Shown in pieces: positions 56,357 to 64,000 of a DNA stretch of 64,000 nucleotides (positions within the stretch are counted from its first letter, which is position 1; each line of letters opens with the position of its first letter). The position numbers and the translations under genes are program-made. A model generated the notes under the pieces. It had not been told where the DNA came from, made no database searches, and was given only the letters and a program-made list of their open reading frames with translations. Origin of the DNA: Arion vulgaris. Its lineage: Eukaryota; Mollusca; Gastropoda; Stylommatophora; Arionidae. The DNA lies in the NCBI GenBank assembly GCA_020796225.1, contig CM036758.1, positions 29,151,099 through 29,215,098 of the forward strand. Reading direction: 5' to 3'.

Positions 56357-59300
56357 CAAATAGCGTCGACTACACAACATAGAACATCAAGTCAGATTCA
56401 AATAGCGTCGACTACACAACATAGAACATCAAGTCAGATTCAAATAGCGTCGACTACACAACATAGAACATCAAGTCAGATTCAAATAGCGTCGACTACA
56501 CAACATAGAACATCAAGTCAGATTCAACTAGCGTCGACTACACAACATAGAACATCAAGTCAGATTCAACTAGCGTCGACTACACAACATAGAACATCAA
56601 GTCAGATTCAAATAGCGTCGACTACACAACATAGAACATCAAGTCAGATTCAACTAGCGTCGACTACACAACATAGAACATCAAGTCAGATTCAACTAGC
56701 GTCGACTACACAACATAGAACATCAAGTCAGATTCAACTAGCGTCGACTACACAACATAGAACATCAAGTCAGATTCAACTAGAGTCGACTACACAACAT
56801 AGAACATCAAGTCAGATTCAACTAGCGTCGACTACACAACATAGAACATCAAGTCAGATTCAACTAGCGTCGACTACACAACATAGAACATCAAGTCAGA
56901 TTCAACTAGCGTCGACTACACAACATAGAACATCAAGTCAGATTCAAATAGCGTCGACTACACAACATAGAACATCAAGTCAGATTCAAATAGCGTCGAC
57001 TACACAACATAGAACATCAAGTCAGATTCAAATAGCGTCGACTACACAACATAGAACATCAAGTCAGATTCAAGTAGCGTCGACTACACAACATAGAACA
57101 TCAAGTCAGATTCAAATAGCGTCGACTACACAACATAGAACATCAAGTCAGATTCAACTAGAGTCGACTACACAACATAGAACATCAAGTCAGATTCAAC
57201 TAACGTCGACTACACAACATAGAACATCAAGTCAGATTCAACTAGCGTCGACTACACAACATAGAACATCAAGTCAGATTCAACTAACGTCGACTACACA
57301 ACATAGAACATCAAGTCAGATTCAACTAGCGTCGACTACACAACATAGAACATCAAGTCAGATTCAAATAGCGTCGACTACACAACATAGAACATCAAGT
57401 CAGATTCAAATAGCGTCGACTACACAACATAGAACATCAAGTCAGATTCAAATAGCGTCGACTACACAACATAGAACATCAAGTCAGATTCAAATAGCGT
57501 CGACTACACAACATAGAACATCAAGTCAGATTCAAATAGCGTCGACTACACAACATAGAACATCAAGTCAGATTCAACTAGCGTCGACTACACAACATAG
57601 AACATCAAGTCAGATTCAACTAACGTCGACTACACAACATAGAACATCAAGTCAGATTCAACTAGCGTCGACTACACAACATAGAACATCAAGTCAGATT
57701 CAACTAACGTCGACTACACAACATAGAACATCAAGTCAGATTCAACTAACGTCGACTACACAACATAGAACATCAAGTCAGATTCAACTAACGTCGACTA
57801 CACAACATAGAACATCAAGTCAGATTCAACTAGCGTCGACTACACAACATAGAACATCAAGTCAGATTCAACTAACGTCGACTACACAACATAGAACATC
57901 AAGTCAGATTCAACTAGCGTCGACAACACAACATAGAACATCAAGTCAGATTCAACTAGCGTCGACTACACAACATAGAACATCAAGTCAGATTCAACTA
58001 ACGTCGACTACACAACATAGAACATCAAGTCAGATTCAACTAACGTCGACTACACAACATAGAACATCAAGTCAGATTCAACTAACGTCGACTACACAAC
58101 ATAGAACATCAAGTCAGATTCAACTAGCGTCGACTACACAACATAGAACATCAAGTCAGATTCAACTAACGTCGACTACACAACATAGAACATCAAGTCA
58201 GATTCAAATAGCGTCGACTACACAACATAGAACATCAAGTCAGATTCAAATAGCGTCGACTACACAACATAGAACATCAAGTCAGATTCAAATAGCGTCG
58301 ACTACACAACATAGAACATCAAGTCAGATTCAACTAGCGTCGACTACACAACATAGAACATCAAGTCAGATTCAAATAGCGTCGACTACACAACATAGAA
58401 CATCAAGTCAGATTCAAATAGCGTCGACTACACAACATAGAACATCAAGTCAGATTCAACTAGCGTCGACTACACAACATAGAACATCAAGTCAGATTCA
58501 ACTAGCGTCGACTACACAACATAGAACATCAAGTCAGATTCAACTAGCGTCGACTACACAACATAGAACATCAAGTCAGATTCAACTAGAGTCGACTACA
58601 CAACATAGAACATCAAGTCAGATTCAACTAGCGTCGACTACACAACATAGAACATCAAGTCAGATTCAACTAGCGTCGACTACACAACATAGAACATCAA
58701 GTCAGATTCAACTAGCGTCGACTACACAACATAGAACATCAAGTCAGATTCAAATAGCGTCGACTACACAACATAGAACATCAAGTCAGATTCAAATAGC
58801 GTCGACTACACAACATAGAACATCAAGTCAGATTCAAATAGCGTCGACTACACAACATAGAACATCAAGTCAGATTCAAATAGCGTCGACTACACAACAT
58901 AGAACATCAAGTCAGATTCAACTAGCGTCGACTACACAACATAGAACATCAAGTCAGATTCAACTAACGTCGACTACACAACATAGAACATCAAGTCAGA
59001 TTCAACTAGCGTCGACTACACAACATAGAACATCAAGTCAGATTCAACTAACGTCGACTACACAACATAGAACATCAAGTCAGATTCAACTAGCGTCGAC
59101 TACACAACATAGAACATCAAGTCAGATTCAAATAGCGTCGACTACACAACATAGAACATCAAGTCAGATTCAAATAGCGTCGACTACACAACATAGAACA
59201 TCAAGTCAGATTCAAATAGCGTCGACTACACAACATAGAACATCAAGTCAGATTCAAATAGCGTCGACTACACAACATAGAACATCAAGTCAGATTCAAA

Positions 59301-62300
59301 TAGCGTCGACTACACAACATAGAACATCAAGTCAGATTCAACTAGCGTCGACTACACAACATAGAACATCAAGTCAGATTCAACTAACGTCGACTACACA
59401 ACATAGAACATCAAGTCAGATTCAACTAGCGTCGACTACACAACATAGAACATCAAGTCAGATTCAACTAACGTCGACTACACAACATAGAACATCAAGT
59501 CAGATTCAACTAACGTCGACTACACAACATAGAACATCAAGTCAGATTCAACTAACGTCGACTACACAACATAGAACATCAAGTCAGATTCAACTAGCGT
59601 CGACTACACAACATAGAACATCAAGTCAGATTCAACTAACGTCGACTACACAACATAGAACATCAAGTCAGATTCAACTAGCGTCAACAACACAACATAG
59701 AACATCAAGTCAGATTCAACTAGCGTCGACTACACAACATAGAACATCAAGTCAGATTCAAATAGCGTCGACTACACAACATAGAACATCAAGTCAGATT
59801 CAACTAGCGTCGACTACACAACATAGAACATCAAGTCAGATTCAACTAGAGTCGACTACACAACATAGAACATCAAGTCAGATTCAACTAGCGTCGACTA
59901 CACAACATAGAACATCAAGTCAGATTCAACTAGCGTCGACTACACAACATAGAACATCAAGTCAGATTCAACTAGCGTCGACTACACAACATAGAACATC
60001 AAGTCAGATTCAAATAGCGTCGACTACACAACATAGAACATCAAGTCAGATTCAAATAGCGTCGACTACACAACATAGAACATCAAGTCAGATTCAAATA
60101 GCGTCGACTACACAACATAGAACATCAAGTCAGATTCAACTAGCGTCGACTACACAACATAGAACATCAAGTCAGATTCAAATAGCGTCGACTACACAAC
60201 ATAGAACATCAAGTCAGATTCAAATAGCGTCGACTACACAACATAGAACATCAAGTCAGATTCAACTAGCGTCGACTACACAACATAGAACATCAAGTCA
60301 GATTCAACTAGCGTCGACTACACAACATAGAACATCAAGTCAGATTCAACTAGCGTCGACTACACAACATAGAACATCAAGTCAGATTCAACTAGAGTCG
60401 ACTACACAACATAGAACATCAAGTCAGATTCAACTAGCGTCGACTACACAACATAGAACATCAAGTCAGATTCAACTAGCGTCGACTACACAACATAGAA
60501 CATCAAGTCAGATTCAACTAGCGTCGACTACACAACATAGAACATCAAGTCAGATTCAAATAGCGTCGACTACACAACATAGAACATCAAGTCAGATTCA
60601 AATAGCGTCGACTACACAACATAGAACATCAAGTCAGATTCAAATAGCGTCGACTACACAACATAGAACATCAAGTCAGATTCAAATAGCGTCGACTACA
60701 CAACATAGAACATCAAGTCAGATTCAAATAGCGTCGACTACACAACATAGAACATCAAGTCAGATTCAACTAGCGTCGACTACACAACATAGAACATCAA
60801 GTCAGATTCAACTAACGTCGACTACACAACATAGAACATCAAGTCAGATTCAACTAGCGTCGACTACACAACATAGAACATCAAGTCAGATTCAACTAAC
60901 GTCGACTACACAACATAGAACATCAAGTCAGATTCAACTAGCGTCGACTACACAACATAGAACATCAAGTCAGATTCAACTAACGTCGACTACACAACAT
61001 AGAACATCAAGTCAGATTCAACTAGCGTCGACTACACAACATAGAACATCAAGTCAGATTCAACTAACGTCGACTACACAACATAGAACATCAAGTCAGA
61101 TTCAACTAACGTCGACTACACAACATAGAACATCAAGTCAGATTCAACTAACGTCGACTACACAACATAGAACATCAAGTCAGATTCAACTAGCGTCGAC
61201 TACACAACATAGAACATCAAGTCAGATTCAACTAACGTCGACTACACAACATAGAACATCAAGTCAGATTCAACTAGCGTCGACAACACAACATAGAACA
61301 TCAAGTCAGATTCAACTAGCGTCGACTACACAACATAGAACATCAAGTCAGATTCAAATAGCGTCGACTACACAACATAGAACATCAAGTCAGATTCAAC
61401 TAGCGTCGACTACACAACATAGAACATCAAGTCAGATTCAACTAGAGTCGACTACACAACATAGAACATCAAGTCAGATTCAACTAGCGTCGACTACACA
61501 ACATAGAACATCAAGTCAGATTCAACTAGCGTCGACTACACAACATAGAACATCAAGTCAGATTCAACTAGCGTCGACTACACAACATAGAACATCAAGT
61601 CAGATTCAAATAGCGTCGACTACACAACATAGAACATCAAGTCAGATTCAAATAGCGTCGACTACACAACATAGAACATCAAGTCAGATTCAAATAGCGT
61701 CGACTACACAACATAGAACATCAAGTCAGATTCAAATAGCGTCGACTACACAACATAGAACATCAAGTCAGATTCAAATAGCGTCGACTACACAACATAG
61801 AACATCAAGTCAGATTCAAATAGCGTCGACTACACAACATAGAACATCAAGTCAGATTCAAATAGCGTCGACTACACAACATAGAACATCAAGTCAGATT
61901 CAAATAGCGTCGACTACACAACATAGAACATCAAGTCAGATTCAACTAGCGTCGACTACACAACATAGAACATCAAGTCAGATTCAACTAACGTCGACTA
62001 CACAACATAGAACATCAAGTCAGATTCAACTACCGTCGACTACACAACATAGAACATCAAGTCAGATTCAACTAACGTCGACTACACAACATAGAACATC
62101 AAGTCAGATTCAACTAACGTCGACTACACAACATAGAACATCAAGTCAGATTCAACTAACGTCGACTACACAACATAGAACATCAAGTCAGATTCAACTA
62201 GCGTCGACTACACAACATAGAACATCAAGTCAGATTCAACTAGCGTCGACTACACAACATAGAACATCAAGTCAGATTCAACTAGCGTCGACAACACAAC

Positions 62301-62449
62301 ATAGAACATCAAGTCAGATTCAACTAGCGTCGACTACACAACATAGAACATCAAGTCAGATTCAACTAGCGTCGACTACACAACATAGAACATCAAGTCA
62401 GATTCAACTAACGTCGACTACACAACATAGAACATCAAGTCAGATTCAA
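56357..62449. repeat. 42-bp satellite-like array, about 145 units
   Basis: Unit joins 'caaatagcgtcgactacaca', 'acatagaacatcaagtcaga' and 'tt'. I saw no indels; unit length is constant. Variation is almost confined to a few bases: caAatag/caCtag/caGtag, taGcg/taAcg/taCcg, gCg/gAg and gacTaca/gacAaca. Nearly every unit has a SalI site (GTCGAC), lost once near 59690 (gtcaac). Rare types such as 'tagagtcg' sit at multiples of 42 bp (56781, 57159, 58587, 59847, 60393, 61443), and long blocks of units recur in the same order. Confidence 0.97.
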
Positions 62450-62694
62450 ACAGTATTTGCACAAACACATACTATTAGTTTGTGTGTGTGTATATAAATA
62501 TGAGACGAGACAACCACATATAAACAGACAATTATATACATATAACATGTTGTGTGCGTTTGTATATGTGTGAATATCAGATTCTCACCGGAGACTAAAG
62601 ACTTGTTTACTATCTATTATTTAAATAATTAAATAGTTTGTCTGTGATTTCAATTGATAGAATGTACAGACAATGAATTCAGACTTTTAGGTTA
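62450..62694. other. Unassigned sequence with a short GT/TA repeat
   Basis: Includes 'gtgtgtgtgtatata' (about 62480-62494). No gene. Confidence 0.5.
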
Positions 62695-62938
62695 AGTTAA
62701 TTGCATATCCTTTACAGGGCTTTCTGAATCAACCCCAACTTTTTAACGCTCTTTGTGACTTTTCTAGGCATTATTACGTTCAGTAGTTTGCCATTGCTTT
62801 CTGAATGGGTGGTGCCATCATCCTTTTGTAAAATCCACGCGAAACAATTTGCAACCAAATTGTCCACAGCGTGATTCGAACGCAGAACGTCGGGTTCAAT
62901 AGACCTTGTCACTATCCTCTAAACTACAGAATTAAGAC
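62695..62938 (-). mobile_element. SINE-A copy 4, reversed, full length
   Basis: Minus strand: head 'ctgtagtttagaggatagtg', B box GCGTTCGAATC, then 'caaattgtttcgcgtggat', 'tacaaaaggatgatggcacc', 'aaactactgaacgtaataat', 'gcctagaaaagtcac' and tail 'cctgtaaaggatatgcaatt'. It confirms the family ends deduced at 0.85-2.3 kb. Confidence 0.87.
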
Positions 62939-63374
62939 TTCTACAGCAGTTATATACAAAGACGAAAGCTAATATATTATGTTTATGTAAGCACTGTTCG
63001 ATTATGACCTAATTTTCTATGTTGTATAGTCGACGTTCTTTGAAATAAAGGAGAAAGTGAAGCTCTATTTTTCGGAAGGCTAGTTGGTTGCGGTCTGAAA
63101 AACACTCGTCTGCAGAATTAGGCGAAAAGAGTAGAGAGTAATGCGGTTTGTGGTTCGAATTATGTGTTTGGTAAAAGTCTGATGAGTTCAACTCTGCTAT
63201 TCGATCTACCACTCACATCTTCACTTTCTTGTGTCAGCTATATTGGTAATTGTTTTATTATGTCAACCCTGCTATTTGATTTACCTCTCACATCTCCAAT
63301 TCTTTTGTCAACATTCTTGACATCACTATCAACCAATCCACTCATTACAACATAAGTATGTTATAAGCCTACGG
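62939..63374. other. Unassigned sequence
   Basis: Contains two related stretches about 70 bp apart ('tcaactctgctattcgatct' near 63187 and 'tcaaccctgctatttgattt' near 63262, both followed by 'acc.ctcacatct'). This looks like an old tandem duplication. No gene. Confidence 0.5.
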
Positions 63375-64000
63375 ATGCGCATAGTTTTCTCCTCTATACA
63401 TCTTCCCATCCACAGGCTTGTCGAGCGTCATTGCCATACTCCCAACTCTAGCGTCTTCGTCGCTTGTGTAGCGAGGGCGATGATTTTCTTGATAGAGCTC
63501 GCGAGATGCTTGGTTTATTCCGCGCCGCGTATACCAGGAGAATGTGCTTGCATCTGCTATGCTTCGAGTTCAGAAAATTGATCGCCAGGATGCCCGTACC
63601 AACCAGCATAGGACTTCCAGATCTGACAGGGTGAAACTTATCTTAACTTTCCACCCATAAAGTTCACTGGTGAAAAAGGTTTTGTTCTGTCATCTTTCTA
63701 TTCTTAAATCGGATCTAGAGACACGTTCAGTCTTCCAAAACTAATCTCTGTTGGCTTACATGTGGGACAGAAATCTTAAGGATATGTTGGTACACAGTCG
63801 CCTCAAATTCAGAATCACTTTGGTACCGTCCGATGTGGCCGTCTGCGATGCCATATATATTCTTATGTGATACAGACCCCGTACTGAATTTTTTCCTAAG
63901 GCCACTTTTGTTATTGAGGTTGGTTTTACTTGCGAGTCCTGAAATATAATCTACGGTATCACTTGTAAACGTTATGACAAGTCGTATTTAGACAAAACTG
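63375..64000 (+). pseudogene. Penelope-like element remnant, cut by the window end
   Basis: First frame: 'SHPQACRASLPYSQL', 'RLRRLCSEGDDFLDRAREML', resembling the S.HP...K.S.PYSQ..R.RR.CS segment after the reverse transcriptase of Penelope-like elements. After a shift near 63550: 'DRVKLILTFHP', 'LVKKVLFCHLSILKSD', 'MWDRNLKDMLVHSRL' (the RNL...LV.S motif), then 'KATFVIEVGFTC' and 'NIIYGITCKRY', the linker into the GIY-YIG domain. The same linker is seen at 51690. Several stops and at least one shift show decay. The endonuclease, if present, lies beyond 64000. Confidence 0.8.

Noticed and set aside
56357..62449. CRISPR-like or regulatory array because of its regularity
   Set aside because: No spacers; a simple 42-bp tandem repeat with few variants.

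Overview
This window is eukaryotic, non-genic DNA, almost certainly from an invertebrate animal. The best guess is a lophotrochozoan such as a mollusc (moderate to low confidence). The guess rests on several tRNA-headed SINE families, decayed non-LTR (LINE) reverse-transcriptase tails of two or three types, Penelope-like elements with a GIY-YIG endonuclease, a hAT-type MITE and a very heavy minisatellite load. I found no host protein-coding gene, rRNA, functional tRNA or CRISPR array. The long open frames are side effects of tandem repeats whose units lack stops.

Tandem arrays cover roughly 39 kb, about 60% of the window. The largest are a 48-bp array (8.06-13.90 kb), a 47-bp array (20.48-28.93 kb), a degraded 46-bp array (33.1-41.7 kb), a 26-bp array (42.84-45.78 kb) and a 42-bp array (56.36-62.45 kb). 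More than twenty smaller arrays have units of 4-62 bp. Between the arrays lies transposon debris: SINE-A (0.85, 1.77, 1.93 and 62.7 kb), SINE-A' (49.3 and 50.3 kb, the SINE-A tail on a different tRNA-like head), SINE-B (1.5, 4.5, 4.8, 13.9, 15.0 and 15.8 kb), SINE-C (17.9, 50.0 and 53.1 kb), SINE-D (17.5 and 52.7 kb), and a conserved SINE-core-like sequence (30.0, 54.1 and 54.7 kb). LINE remnants lie at 6.0-6.7, 14.7-15.3, 18.3-19.0, 20.1-29.2, 53.7-53.9 and 54.3 kb. Penelope-like fragments lie at 51.7-52.6 and 63.4-64.0 kb. The family letters are mine, for use within this window only.

The most interesting observation is that some of the tandem DNA grew out of transposable elements. The 8.45-kb, 47-bp satellite sits inside a LINE reverse-transcriptase remnant. 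The sequence left of it encodes the upstream part of the ORF, the sequence right of it encodes the next part, and the repeat unit is the short piece between them, expanded about 180-fold. Smaller cases are a 23-bp array in a Penelope 3' tail, a 29-30-bp array made from the tRNA-like head of a SINE-C copy, and a 39-bp array starting exactly at the 3' end of a SINE-B copy.

A second point concerns data quality. From about 30.0 to 42.2 kb the sequence is full of small indels and inflated homopolymers, unlike the clean arrays on either side. This looks like poorly polished long-read consensus, so fine detail there should not be trusted.
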